A stretch of DNA of 64,000 bases from Jacaranda mimosifolia (taxonomy: Eukaryota; Streptophyta; Magnoliopsida; Lamiales; Bignoniaceae): positions 37,366,501 to 37,430,500 of the forward strand of contig CM032117.1 in NCBI GenBank assembly GCA_018894105.1. The letters are read 5' to 3'. The number at the start of each line of letters is the position of its first letter. Within the stretch, counting starts at the first letter, position 1. This document shows positions 45,897-58,549 of this stretch, piece after piece. A model generated the notes under the pieces. The model was not told where the DNA came from, searched no databases, and worked only from the letters and a program-made list of their open reading frames with translations. The position numbers were made by a program, and so were the translations under genes.

Positions 45897-47580
45897 ATGT
45901 ATATCAAGTGTCACACAAAACCATCTTCATGTATTATCATTAGAAGTGACAAAGACATTCTCAAAATCAAAAGTGCCAAATTGGTTATCCATAAATCAGC
46001 CAATGATGTTCTTCGTTCCATACCTCGACCTCCCAGTATTTCCATGCCTATCCAAGAGTGGTCCGAAGAGGTAACTAAGGAAGTAATTAGTCTACGTTTT
46101 GGCATTACAGCTCATTCTAGGCTTCTCTTGAAGTCCTTTCTTCATGATACTAAAGCCACTAGCTCAGAATTTTCATTTGCAGTTTATCACCCCAACATCA
46201 ATGGACGCTCACTGAGAATTCCTGCATCAAGGTTTGGTGAAGTATCTTTTCATGTAGGTTATTGGGACTGGGCAGATGATGTGCTAGGTCATCATGCAGA
46301 TGTTCTTCGCCAAGCTAGGATCTATGTAGTAGTCCATACCTTGCATTTCACATATGTTTACCATAAGAACATCCTTCAAGCCTTCTTTGAGCTATGGTGC
46401 CCTTCCACAAACACCTTGCACACTACTACTGTCGAATTTTCAATTTTTTTATGGGATCTTCGTGTACTTGGTAAATTGTGTATTCATGGAGGTTTCTATA
46501 ATGAAGCTATCCCCACTGCGAAGGAGCTACTCGGTGATGACAGACATGCCCTTTCTCTACCACAAAGCTGTAAGTATCTATTCCTGGCTTATCATATGCT
46601 CCCAAAGGACTTTGATGGCATTTCTATTTCTGATTGGATTAGCTTTTGCTTTAAAGGACCAACCAGATACGCAACGCCTCCTTTGAGGTCTTCTCGAAAG
46701 AGGTACACCGAGCTAAAGATTTCTCACAATCCATGTGGAAGAATCAATGCATCACTTTTGCCTCATACCAAGGAATATGATGAGCTATTTATGATGTTAG
46801 AAGTTGAAGAAGATGTTGAAGGGGAGACCTATTGACTGCCTTCCTTTCATGTCGGTTATGCAGCTTTGTTCTACCACATCGCAAAGCAAATATAATTCGT
46901 GCCACTACCGCAAAGCAAATATAATTCGTGCTAGCAGAATGGCAAATGATGATAGCTTTTATCTTGCAGTTCCTATATTGGCGAGCATCTACCGCAGTTT
47001 GAGGAATATATCGAATTCACCAAGTCTTCACAAGTCTATTTCTATCTTTCCTATTCATTATGTTCATAGTTGGATAGGGCACTACCTTGACACTCATTTT
47101 TTTATCCAAGATTGATGTAGGAGGAGTTGAAATAGTTAAATATGAGGGGGGAGAACATGGCCAAGTATTTTGATCTTTCAGAAGCATGATATTTGCACTC
47201 TAGTATCAACCCTTCAGCCATTCAAAATCTACGCTTATTTCCACGCAAGTAGTTCATAGTAATAGATGGCCCATGCATATTATATACTTATAAAGACCTT
47301 TTTATGGCTTTACGTTCCAGCTATTTGACATTTCCATGTGGAAAAGAGCATATCATTGAAGCTTGTAGCCCTTATCGATTCAATTAGCAATGTGGATTTT
47401 GTCAACATGTCTCAGGCAACTTAAAGAAAGGGATCCTTAATTGTGATTTACACGAGGTTGTTCAACTCTAGCAGTCATGTATCTTACTGAACACATCTTA
47501 CAAACTTATCATTCTTAGCAATACTTCTTCCTTTCCATTGGCCACAAAGGAATATGTAGATTGGTGGGACAAATACTGAA
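45897..47580 (+). pseudogene. PMD (plant-mobile-domain) gene carried by the second gypsy element
   Basis: The open frame 45897-46835 (first ATG at 45897) encodes a PMD protein. It has CIIIRSDKDILKIKS, DWADDVLGHHADVLRQARIY, then LQAFFELWCPSTNTLHTTT, FLWDLRVLGKLCIHGG and ISDWISFCFKGPTRY. After a one-base shift at about 46832 and a 26-base repeat at about 46878-46930 it continues with ASRMANDDSFYLAVPILASI and, further on, EACSPYRFN and WWDKY pieces. It is antisense to the element's gypsy genes. The frame break and several stops after 46835 mean it is probably not functional. PMD domains are found in plant nuclear proteins and in transposons. Confidence 0.85.
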
Positions 47581-48239
47581 CGGCTTTACAAACAAAAAGT
47601 ACTAAAATTGTTCTCAAAGTCAATCAAAGAGATGTGGAATCAAATTCTTGTCAATCCAACCAACTTGGGGAGAGAGTTCAACAACATGTATCTAAGCCTA
47701 GGCATCCTGGAAAGAACCTACCTCATCTTAAACAAGCCTTAATGAAAGATCCCAAAAATAACCTAGTAACCTCACCTCTTCAAAATCTTATTGTTTCAAG
47801 GTAAGTTAAATGAGGGAATCTGGAGCCAAAGGAGTATAACAATGCTGACCATACCAAAGTGTTATCTAAAAATTCTTGTAGCTTACTTAAGGTTTCATTC
47901 CCTACTGATGCTCTAATGGAAGGAAATGAAATAATTTCTACTTTCTTACTCAAATGATGACTCCAGTAACCAATGCATACTTAAGAAGAAGCTAAAGGTT
48001 TTGGATTTAGATAACATTGGTATCAATTCAAATTTCTTTGTAGATGTCCCAAGTTTTTCTTCACCTTTGGATGAATTAGCAAAATATGCAAAGTTACTAT
48101 TTATTTTTACCATGCACCTCTTTTGTTTTTTACATATATATTTGTCATTCCTTTGCACTAATCTCGTTTTCTTTTCTTTTTCCCATTTTTTATAACTTGC
48201 AGATCTTGAAATACAAGTCCTAATTACTTCTAATGGTAG

Positions 48240-49085
48240 TGTTGGTTTGATAAATAAGGCGAATCATTTTAACTCGCTGGAAATAACCATTCCTCAACCT
48301 CTTGATGATGACATACAAGCTTTCCCTGATATTGCTAATTCTAATAAGCGACCAAAGGTAATATTACCTAGATTGCAAATGACAAGGCTTTTGCTGAGAA
48401 AAATAGGCCCAAAAAGATATTTGAAGTTCCATCTTGGGCACTTCCAGCTGCTAAAGTTTCAGAATATTGTCCTCGAGTTATAAAAGACTGAAGTTGAGCA
48501 GATATTACAAAAATTCTATTGGAAACAAATATATCAAAAAATCATGAAAACTCCATTTAAGCAACTCTTAGAGATAAAACCAACAATTGATGATTTGATT
48601 GCAGAGATGAGATTATAAATAAAAAAGCACATCACCTTTGGAGAACTACTTGAGATCTTTCTTTGAGGATGCTTCCAACTACACAAAGGTTAAGTCAAAT
48701 TCGATTAAAAAAGAAACACAAGAAACCCATGAGAAAGCACTATTTTTTTCACAACAAGATCATTTTGAGGCGAGCCAATGGAAAGTGAAAGAGTTGAGGA
48801 GGTGAATGGCCTTAAGGATGAGCTTCTTCAAATCTCCAAGTAGCAAGAGGAATTGAGAACATGACTTGCCGAGTTAAGCAGTAAGGAAGAATTTACAAAT
48901 TCATCACTCCACAAGGTTGAAGAAAACTTGTCCATTTTTTATAAAGAAGTGGCCACCAAGAGAGATAAAATTTCATAGCTTGAAGACACTTCATTTTTGA
49001 CCGATCAAGAGGTTGAGGCTTTAAGAGGATGGAGGCACTACTTCAAGAATCTCGCAAGGAACTAATAGCTTTTGATATACTTACA
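48240..49085 (+). pseudogene. C-terminal part of the PMD gene: coiled coil
   Basis: After a T-rich, intron-like tract ending in TTGCAG at about 48202 come a short linker (48247-48483) and a Glu/Lys/Leu-rich coiled-coil stretch (about 48690-49060) broken by stops. Such tails follow PMD domains in transposon-borne genes. The boundary with the PMD part is not exact. Confidence 0.6.
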
Positions 49086-49395
49086 TGAGCACTTAGCTAC
49101 TTAACATTTTTTTTGTAGCATCATTGATGTAAAAGAACACTTGATTACTATATATGCAATAAAAAGTTGCTCTTTTTTCTTTTTTAATAAATTCTCCTTG
49201 TACATTCTTTTTTTTGTTTTGTTTTGTTTTGTTTATCTAGTATTTCTTCAAATTGATGCCAACTTCAAAGAAAAATTATATTACAAGCCCCCAATAATTG
49301 AGTGGAATAAACTTACTTAAAATTATGAGTAAAATTGGCTATCTAATGAATAGATCTAAATTATAATTGAACTCGAAAACAATCAAAACTTCTTC

Positions 49396-49810
49396 CAATG
49401 ATATGCTTGAACTTGATAAATCATCCAGAATTAGTCCAATGATTTGATTGAACTTGGGAAGTAAGTCATCCATATTTTCTCAAATGATATGATTGAACCT
49501 GGGAAGTTAAACTTATTCCAGTGATGTGATTGAACTTGGCAAGCCATACAAACGTATTCCAATGATGTGATTGAACTTGGCAAGCAATCCACACTTGTCC
49601 AAATGACATGATTGAACTTGGAAAGTAAGTCATCTATATTTGATCCAATGAGAAGATTGACTTGGGAAGCCATCCAATGTATTCCAATGATGTGATTGAA
49701 CCTGATAAGTAATCTAAACTTGTTCAAGTGATGTGATTGAACTTGAGAAGTAAGTCATCCAAATTTGCTCCAATGATATGATTGAACTTGGCAAGCCATC
49801 AAAATAAATT
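49396..49810 (+). repeat. Minisatellite of about ten 41-46 bp units
   Basis: Each unit has CCAATGATGTGATTGAACTT followed by GGCAAGC or GGAAGTAAGTCATCC variants, for example near 49438, 49520, 49560, 49605 and 49690. It lies between the PMD gene and the integrase flank of the second gypsy element. Confidence 0.88.
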
Positions 49811-49849
49811 TGTTCCCTTTTTTTTTTGGATGTGACTGAACTTAGGAAA

Positions 49850-51475
49850 TAACTCCCAAGCTGCCTACGTACCCCATCAAGGGGATCTAGTCATTATGTA
49901 GTTCAAAGTAAACATTCCTTTTAGGGATGCCGTTCACAGTTTATACTCATATGAGCCAGGAGTATCCATTGCTTAACCACCTTGGGCTAGGTGGGGTATT
50001 TAATATTTTAATCACATAAAATACCTTTACTAGGGAAAGTTAGTAGTTTGACTACATGCACTACCTTTGGTAGTTATTGTATATAGTTTATACTCATGTA
50101 CTTCAGGAGTAACATGTAGTTTAGGCTCATGCGTCAAGGAGCAACATTCCTCATGTGTAATATCGCTTCAAAAACTTGCCATTTATGGGGTCTATGCACA
50201 ATCCATCTTTGTCAACCAACTTGCAAGCACCAATGGTGTAGAGTTCTTTTACCACATATGGACCATCTCATTTTGACATGAATTTACTTCCCATTCGCTG
50301 GGTAATGGTAATGGGCCTTCTTACTGCCAACACCAAATCTCTAACTTGAAAAGATCGCAGATGAACTTTCTTATTAAATGCCCTTGTCATATGTGCTTGA
50401 TAACATTCAAGTTGTTGTTGCATTTCAAGACTTTTCTCACCCAATGCTTCTAATTCCTCAAGTCAAAGTTGAACATTCTCTTCAGCACTGAGTCCTTCTT
50501 GAATTGCTATACGAATTGAGGGTATTTGACTTTCAAGAAGGAAAGCATCTTCAACTCTATAAACTAGTGGATACGGAGTAGCCTTGGTAGCAGTCCGATG
50601 AGTTGTCCAATATGCCCAAAGAGCTTCCCCAACTTTCTCATGTCAATCTCTTTTTGATTTTAACACTACTTTCTTCGATTAGTAGATTGCATAAAGTTTT
50701 ATTGAATGCATCTACTAGACCATTTGCAGCCGTATTATACCTCGAGGAGTTATATTGTTTGAATCCAAATTGTGCGCAAAGTTTGTCCATCAACTTATTG
50801 TAGAAATGCTTCCCATTATCAGTAATGATATAACAAGGCACTCCATACTTGAAAATCAGACTACGACAAATGAACTCAACAACAGTTTCTTTCTTCACTT
50901 CCTTGAGGGAAATCGCCTTTGCCTATTTGGAGAAATAGTCTGTAGTCGCCAATATGTATGCATGACTAGCCAACGACTTAGGAGTAATATGACCTACAAC
51001 ATCAAGACCCCATGCATCAAACAACCATGAAGCAATTGTGGGATGTAAAGGTTCAAGAGGCTAATGTATAAAGTTAGCATACATCTGATAAGCTTCACAC
51101 CTCTTCGCATAACTCATACAAACTTTAACCATAATAGGCTAGTAGTAACCCATCCTTCTAATATGAAAATAAAGCTTAGGACCTAACTAGTGAGCTCCAC
51201 AAACTCCAAAGTGTGCCTCAGCCATAGCTTCAGTTGATGTTTCACCACTTAAATAATGTTGATAAGTACATTCATAAGATCAATGATATAGAACATCTTT
51301 GTATAAAATGAAGCGAGATGACCTCCAACGTACCTCTGTCTTACAACGAGGGTCTTGCGGTGTTTTCCCATGTTTTAGATAGTTAATCAGTGATGTCCTC
51401 CAATCTTCATCTTCACCAACTGAGACTGACATGACATTTGCATCCTCACGATCAAGCTCATAAGTAAATCAGTTA
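49850..51475 (-). pseudogene. Integrase remnant of the second gypsy element
   Basis: On the minus strand, 50898-50638 encodes the integrase core with YGVPCYIITDNGKHFYNK and KLCAQFGFKQYNSSRYNTAA. These are catalytic-core motifs including the TDNG Asp. Above it (to about 51460) lies the broken N-terminal part with a HHCC-type zinc-finger trace. Below it, to 49850, come the C-terminal domain and flank, matching the remnants at 27.1-27.5 kb. Stops are frequent. It is truncated at its 5' end. Confidence 0.82.
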
Positions 51476-52690
51476 ATATGTTATTGTTTTGTATTTAAAT
51501 ACCAATAATTAATCAACTAGTTATTCAAGTTAGCCAACTCTATGACTCTCATCATGATAGTCATTATTGCTTCAGGCAAGGCACGACCGTACCAAACAGT
51601 GCTTGAGCCTAGTACCTCGATAAATTCAACGATTCGCCTGAGCTATAAATAACTTCTATTATGCGCTAGAGGGACTAGGCCATAGGGACTTGAAATCCAA
51701 CCCACAACCCCACTGTCGTCGGATGAAATCCCTTGTACATTTAGATCAAGTTGGATTTAGTTAATAGTAATAGTTCATTCACAAATATCAATAATCGCAT
51801 TTAGCTACTAGTTCAAAAATATGAATTTCAAATATATTGAGAGCTTTCTACAATATTTTCTTGCATAAATTGTTCATACAAAAAGGAAAATAAAATTTTG
51901 CACGCAGAGGATATGAAAAAATAAGACTCTGAGGATAAAAAGTAAAAAATAGAAAGAAATAATTAAATACAAAGTTAGAGAGCCCAACAAATCAAGCCCA
52001 TCAAGATGGCACCAGGACTCGAATACATCGAAGCCGACTAAACACTTAGTTACTAGAAAGAGAAAAAGGACATGAAAAATTATTTAATATAAATTCCAAA
52101 CTTTACCTCTATGCAAACACGTTCACGAAATAGAAATTTTCTCAAATTGCCTTATTTCTAGAAAATGACATGAGTTCCATTTTCATTCAGTATCATTTTG
52201 GCACCGTCTGTATAGGGATAGTAATAGGTTAGAGTTTCCCCCTTCCCCCAGCTTGAGATAGGTTTTTAAAAGCATAAACAGGTCTCGAGACGGGTCTCGG
52301 GTTTTAGATTTTAAACCCAAACCTGCTTGATTAGAATATTATATTAATTTTATTTATTATGTGTATTTTTATATGGTGTTTATTCATACATATATATATG
52401 AAAAGATGTGACTATTATATGTATGCGCTATCTAAAAGCAATAACATTGTCATAGTAGATAGTTTATATGTTCAATATATATAAGTAACAATAATGTTTG
52501 CAATTTATCATTTTTAAAAGACTAAAATATGCATATATAAAGATATAAATAAGAAATTCTTTGTTAATAATATTATTTTCTCATATTAGAAAGTTATGGT
52601 GATGTTATTTTCCTAAAAGAAATATTTTTCAATTTTTTAGACATTTTAAATAGATCTAACTGGTCCATTTCACTATATACGGGTTCAGGG
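51476..52690. other. Spacer with simple and GC-rich patches, no gene
   Basis: An AT-rich part is followed by a patch containing GACGGGTCTCGGGTTTTAG near 52290. No coding domain is visible. It separates two gypsy remnants that point in opposite directions. Confidence 0.5.
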
Positions 52691-53740
52691 TGAAGCGGAT
52701 CTTAGATCCATACAAATCTTGGCGAGGCTGGTTCTGGGTTTTGCTAAATCCGCCCCATTGTTATCCTACGTCTGTGGGAACTCCCACCTAGAGCAAAGAA
52801 AGTTAAAGATGTAAAAATGATCTAGAGCCCAAGATTTCAGTGCCCATGTCACCTTAAGAGATGAGAACGCTGAGAACAACCCGCTTGAAGCTTAGTCCTA
52901 TCTGGCACCAGAGCCAGCAACTTAATTGCATCTGCCACTAGAAGAGACACAAGTGTAAGCATTGATGGTACCGTTGGAGAATAAATCCGCACAAGCTACG
53001 ACCAAACTAGTTGTACATTATGTTGGCGAGCTTGTCCTTAGGAGTAATCTAGTTCTTTCACCAAAGTAAGGAAGCATCATCATATCCGAGGATGACAGAA
53101 CAAAATGATGAACCAAGATCGGGACATTACCCCTCCCCTACCTCAACAAATGGAGGTGCAATCATCTTGTTGACTTGTCTCGATGATTGCCTACTACAAT
53201 AGAAATTTAGACCCATTTAATTATACCCAATGCTTAGAAAGAGTAGAAAATGAATACCTTTCATTGGCTATTGCCCTCCTAAGATGTAATCTATTTTGCC
53301 TAGCCATCCTCGTGAAGTTGCTTCCTTCAGGCATGAAGATTGCCAACTTGCTGGAGTTTGATAGCACGACGGACCACCAAGAGCACTTGAATAATTTCCT
53401 TGTAAGGATGGAGATCTATGATCTCAACTAATCTACCTACTGCAAGGTGTTCCATGCCACCTTCATCAACTGTAGTATGACATGGTTCAATCAGATGCCA
53501 ACTAAGTCAATCATGAGCTGGGAGCAACTGACACAACACTTAATCCACAATTTCTCCATTAACCACAAATACCCCAAAATGATGGCTTACCTATTTACCA
53601 TCATCAAAAAGGACAAAGATTTTTTGAGGGACATACCATTCCCCATACCTACACTTAATATATTAATAACATTCATATATCTTGCACTCTCTAAACATCA
53701 AATCTTTGAGGATCTGGGAGATTCCGATCAGGTCCTATAA
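52691..53740 (+). pseudogene. Gag remnant of a third gypsy element
   Basis: Plus-strand pieces carry a gypsy gag core. Residues LPSGMKIANLLEFDSTTDHQ, then EHLNNFLVRMEIYDLN at about 53320-53430, are followed after a stop by MTWFNQMPTKSIMSWEQLTQ and SINHKYPKMMAYLF at about 53475-53610. This is the usual target-DPQEHL-WFNQLP pattern. The frame breaks and then fades. No protease or LTR is visible nearby, so this is an isolated fragment. Confidence 0.75.
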
Positions 53741-54779
53741 GGCTCATGTATCTTGATCTTGATAACCCTCATCAAGAACATGATACCATCGAGCGAGAGC
53801 GTATACCTATAAAAAATTCTTAACATTAATACATAATTATTAAAACAACAATAAAATGATATTTATATGATAACTCAAACTCACTCGTAGCATCCTTCGG
53901 GATGCCAGTATACCCTACATAACTATGGGATAGGAGCTTTGATCCCCGCAACCCAATGTCTGGCTGGCAAAAATATCAGCTACTACAGGTGATGCTGCTA
54001 GTGCTGCTAATGTAGAATGATCGAGTGGAGCAACAAGGAATAGCTGAGTGCCAAGTGGAGTGATAGATAGTGATGGAGTGCTTGCTGGTGAAGTAGATGG
54101 TGGCTAGGATGGGTAATGCTGCTGTGAGGGTAGGTGTGGGGAACAATATTTGGATGACCTCACATCAATAGAAGAGGATCAGGGAGAATGAATACTATAG
54201 AGATGTATAGGAGGAATGCGTGAAGTAGGCATAAACTGATGACCAACCGACATCGTGGTGGGAGATTGGTCGGCCGACAAGTTTTTCGAAAAGGTTCATG
54301 AAATCCTTTTACCTCATCCAGAACACCAACCTCGGCCAATGACGTGGGGACAGAATAAAGACTGGCGTGCCATCTATAAAATAAAAACAAACTTCACATA
54401 TGGATAATAGTTAATATTATTACAACAACTTAATATTTACGTATGTCAAATGCGTAGGAATAGTTAACAACTAAACTCAGTAAGGCACATTAGTTCCCAT
54501 AGAAGTTTAGATAGAAAATATTATTCATTCATCGGATAAATTCTTCAATCTTTCTATGTACCCAGATTTATTAATTATTATAATAAGAGGACATTTTTAA
54601 TGGTGATTTACGTTCCAATCCTTGATTGATTTTCATTTACGTCAAGTAGACAAAAATACCAAAGATTTTATATAATGAATGAATGAATTTTTGAATAGAA
54701 ATTTTATTGAGCATGTTTGGCTATTAACCGATCATAGGAGTTGGAGACTTTTTTAATGCTTCTTTTCTAATAAAAATTT
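53741..54779. other. Unassigned region after the gag remnant
   Basis: Mixed composition, with no domain that I recognise. A minus-strand ORF at 54160-54390 has no convincing homology by eye. Confidence 0.4.
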
Positions 54780-54985
54780 TTTTGGTTTGGATATTATGTA
54801 ATGACTCCTTCCCAGAAATGTCAGTACTGTAGATTATTCTATGATCATAAGTTGAAAATTCACTTGAGGCCGACCTTTCAAGTGAATTTTCAACTTACAA
54901 TCATAGAATAATTTTCCATAGTAATGGCATTTTTCTTTACGAATTATTACATTATTCTTTTTTTGGGTTGTTAGAATAGTATTGT
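54780..54985. mobile_element. Hairpin-forming MITE-like repeat
   Basis: The arms are inverted copies. ATTATTCTATGATCATAAG then TTGAAAATTCACTTGA lies at about 54833-54870, and TCAAGTGAATTTTCAA then CTTACAATCATAGAATAAT at about 54888-54923. Weaker outer pairs reach ATATTATGTAATGAC at 54794 and its inverted relative at about 54960. A short loop separates the arms. The size and form fit a small palindromic MITE. A target duplication was not resolved. Confidence 0.7.
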
Positions 54986-55810
54986 GAAGATGTGATGATG
55001 AAATTTTTGTTCTTTGTGTTTCTAATTTTTGAAAATATTTGAGACATATGGGTTGAGATGAGTTTGAACGGGGAGTTGGTTGGTAAAATAGGCTATTCTG
55101 TAATTAGAGGCAATGATAATTCAATTATAGTTGGCAATATACCTTATTTTCAGTTAAATTTTTAATCATTTAAGTTTAAAATACTTTGTAAGATAACCAT
55201 TTAGAATAAGATGGAATTTAGTTCCATAAGCTACCTTGGTTATTTCAAGTATTTTAAGTTATTCTATATGATTTTTTAAGTATTTAGCCTCAATAATATT
55301 TCTTTATGACCTCAACATTAATTATTGTTTCATAAGCTACCTTGGTTATTTCAGATAGAAGCTATCTTATAAGTTATCCTGGATTCAATTGTAAACTAAA
55401 AGGCCTCATTTGAGTTGAAGGATTGTGCATGATAGATACATAATCCAAGTTAATTGAACGTTTGGTTAGTATATTGAGAGTCCATGATTGATAAGTGGCC
55501 AAGTATTTATTATGATTAATCCTAGACTATACATTCCATGTTAGTGGCCTGATTTGTAAACTTAAGATTATAGACCTCAAGGATTAGATAGGAAAAAAAA
55601 AACCAAAATTACCTTTATTTAAAACGACAAGATTATTGTTTTTTTCAAAACTAAATTTTCCACTTTATGTTAAGATTGAGAATTTTATCCTTGAAATCAA
55701 CTAACTTTTAGTTTGGTAAAGAAATTATTTCCTCTTCAATTTGATTGATTTTGCTCAAATAATTGTAGAGGGATAAAGAAGAGATTATGGTAAAACTTAA
55801 AGGTTAAGTT
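54986..55810. other. Spacer, no gene
   Basis: AT-rich DNA without a recognised domain or repeat unit. Confidence 0.5.
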
Positions 55811-56243
55811 GTTGGAATAGTACCCAACAGCTAATTAGATTGACATATAAAACTATTCTTTATATGACAATCTTGATTGAATGATATTCTCTAAAATGGC
55901 CATCTTCATTTTATGCAATTTATGATATTCTTCGCATGCCTTTGGTTGAAGCCCTACAATCATACAAGACTACGGGACTTGGTCACTCATATGATGGTGA
56001 TCATGAAATAAGTCTCCATGGTCATAGCTTTGAATATTCCAAGTTATAGAATTTTAAGAGACATGGTATCTAAGATTTGAATAGACTTGCACTAACGATA
56101 TGCACTCCAAGGAGTTGGACATTGCCCCATTTTATGGGCAATCCGTGTAAGACATGGATGTATGTTAGTAGGTACTTATTAGAGAACAAGTTCACTGAAG
56201 ACTCATTTGAAGAATCCACAAGGTAGCTGAAGGTTAGTAAGCC
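55811..56243 (+). repeat. Truncated copy A of a long LTR-like family
   Basis: It begins TGTTGGAATAGTACCC and aligns with the complement of about 58060-58491. The shared parts include ACAATCTTGATT, AATGATATTCT and AGATCACCA-like words, and the CTCACTCAT-to-ATGACTATGGGACTTGG relation. It ends at about 56243, where copy B begins inverted. Confidence 0.75.
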
Positions 56244-58491
56244 ACAATGATCCAATTATCAAACTTCAAAAGCTTAAAATAACTACTGCTTATAGCATAC
56301 TAAGGATCTAATCATGCTAGGAATTCAGATTTAGTTGGAGTGTTACCTCAAAAAGAAAATTTCCAAGGTTGCAATGGTGAACACTTCACTAGTCTAGATT
56401 CTAGCAGGCTTTGTCATAGTGGAGAAACAACAACTTTTGCCACGGTTAAAGTGCTTCAAAAATCACAAAAAAAAAAAAAATTGGAACTGCTCAACTTCTT
56501 GGGGAAATCGCTGTAAAAAATTCAGAGAAAAATTCGATTTGGATTGCTTGGAAAAATTCGACAATTGACTACTTTGTTCTAGTGGATCTCCAATAGCAAA
56601 TCAAACGCTTTGCCTTTATTGATATGATCCACACACCAATTGATCCTCCAAATTCCACTCACTTTTAGCTGGAGAAAATGATCAGAATATCAATGGGAAG
56701 GCTGATTCTTGAGGTAGGAGAAAAAGAGAGACCAAAGCCTCAACACATGAAGCAATGTATGGAAAAGAAAGTTTTGGAGGGAATTGTGGAAGAATCTAAT
56801 CCTTCACACTTTCTTCACATATATCCGATCCTCTCTCTACATCTATATATAGATGTTGGATGGTGTGATGCCACCTATAGATGTTGGATGGTGTGATGCC
56901 AAGGTGGCATCACACCTTCCATGAGGGGGGGGGGGCGGCCAAGTGGGGTGCCAAGGTGGCAAATTTGAATTCAAATCTCATTTGAATTTCATGTGCATTT
57001 TAATTACATTTGAAATCTAATTTCAAGTTAATCTAATTTCAAATATCATTTGAATTTTTCCTCCAAAATGTATTCTCCTCATTAATTAAATTAAACACTT
57101 TAATTTAATTAATTAACTTTTGACTTAACTCTTAAGTCAAACAAGCTTAACTCTTTAGCTAAATTTTGTTAATTTAACTCCTTAAATTAACTTGACCAAT
57201 GGATGGTCACTTGACACCAAATAATTAACTCCTTAATTATTGATCTAATTTGGCTCGTTAAAACTAATTGATTAATTTAACACTTAAATTAATCAAACCA
57301 AAATTTGACCTTCAATTTGACACCTCAAAAATCTGTCAACTTGGAGTAATTTTCTAACTCTTCGAAAATTGCTCCAATAACTAGGAGGTTAATTGGATTT
57401 TGTATGTGACCCAATATGTTCTATCATTCATTGGACATGGGCTCACAACTCCTTGTGACTTCTAAATATCATATATTTATTTTAGTTTAAAACAACTTTT
57501 AAACTAATCGACTCAATTCAATTCAATTAATCTCATTAATTGAAGAATACCCAATCTCCATGGTCGATGTCCAACCTCAAGCCTATGGAGCCCAACTAAT
57601 TGGATGAAATGAATGCTTTTGGAGAACCATTATAGCTCTATGCGTACCATACAAATACAGTCCTTCTCTCTCCTATCTCCCGAAAGAGGCCTAGGGCAAG
57701 ATATTTGCCGACTCCCTAATAACTTCGATACTATGTCTCTATTCTCAATGTTTGATTCCCTTGTGTGACATCATCTTTGGAAAATTTCTTTTCCAAATTT
57801 TCACACCACCTTGCACAAGGATTTCTTTGAATCGGTCATTATAGAATACATAGGAGATGTACTCACCCTTCATAAAAATGAGGAGTCGGATTCCATCTTG
57901 GATCTCACAAACCTCCATGCCAAGTAACTCATACCTAACCTCAACCCAAAAGACCTGCTAAGTGGTCAAGGAAGAGTCAAAGCATGAGGACTAGACACAA
58001 GGTTACCATGGATACTCAGGTCAAAGAACTAATAATATGCACTAGCGTAAACTGGAGAACTCATCACTACCGACTTGCCACTATGGCTATCTAGTGGATT
58101 CTTCGGTGGATCTTCAGTGCCTTGTTCTCTAACAAATACCCATTAACATGCACCCATATCTCATACGGTTGTTCATGAAACAGAGCAATATCCAACTTTT
58201 GAATTTATGCATCGTTAGTGCAAGTCTATCCGGATCTTAGATGCCCATCTCGTAAGATCCTATGACTTGGAAGATTTAAGATCACGATTGTGTGAGACTT
58301 ATTCCATGATCACCAAACCAAGTCCCATAGTCATGAGTGATCTAAGGGCTTCATCCAAATGCAAATGAAGAAATAAAGAGCATAAGATGAAGATGACCAT
58401 ATAAAGAATATCATTTAATCAAGATTGTTTTACAAGGAAATAGCTTTATAAGGCCAATCCTATTGGCTTGCCAGACATTATTCCAACAGTA
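56244..58491 (-). repeat. Copy B of the long LTR-like family
   Basis: On the minus strand it starts TGTTGGAATAATGTCTGG at 58491 and ends at about 56244. It is about 2.25 kb, a size and TG start that suit a long LTR. No open frame with a domain is present. A TATA-like CTATATATAGA lies near 56850. A short perfect palindrome lies at 56890-56916. Its copia-type origin is only a guess. Confidence 0.7.
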
Positions 58492-58549
58492 GCTAGAGTG
58501 GCTTATTAGTGGTGGAAAAACTTCTTAGCTTACGATAATGTATATAGTT

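Larger units (their letters stand above)
43810..51475 (-). mobile_element. Second gypsy element of the same family, minus strand, 5'-truncated
   Basis: On the minus strand the order is integrase (51460-50150), 3' flank, then the PMD gene on the plus strand (45.9-49.1 kb), a polypurine tract and a 3' LTR (44642-43810). This order matches the nested element at 23.1-30.8 kb. The 5' LTR, gag, protease and RT are absent beyond about 51475. The 3' LTR of 833 bp ends like the nested element's LTR (both share CAATTTGTCCAT and end TTGTGTG-nACA) but differs elsewhere. It is a relative, not a copy. Confidence 0.82.
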
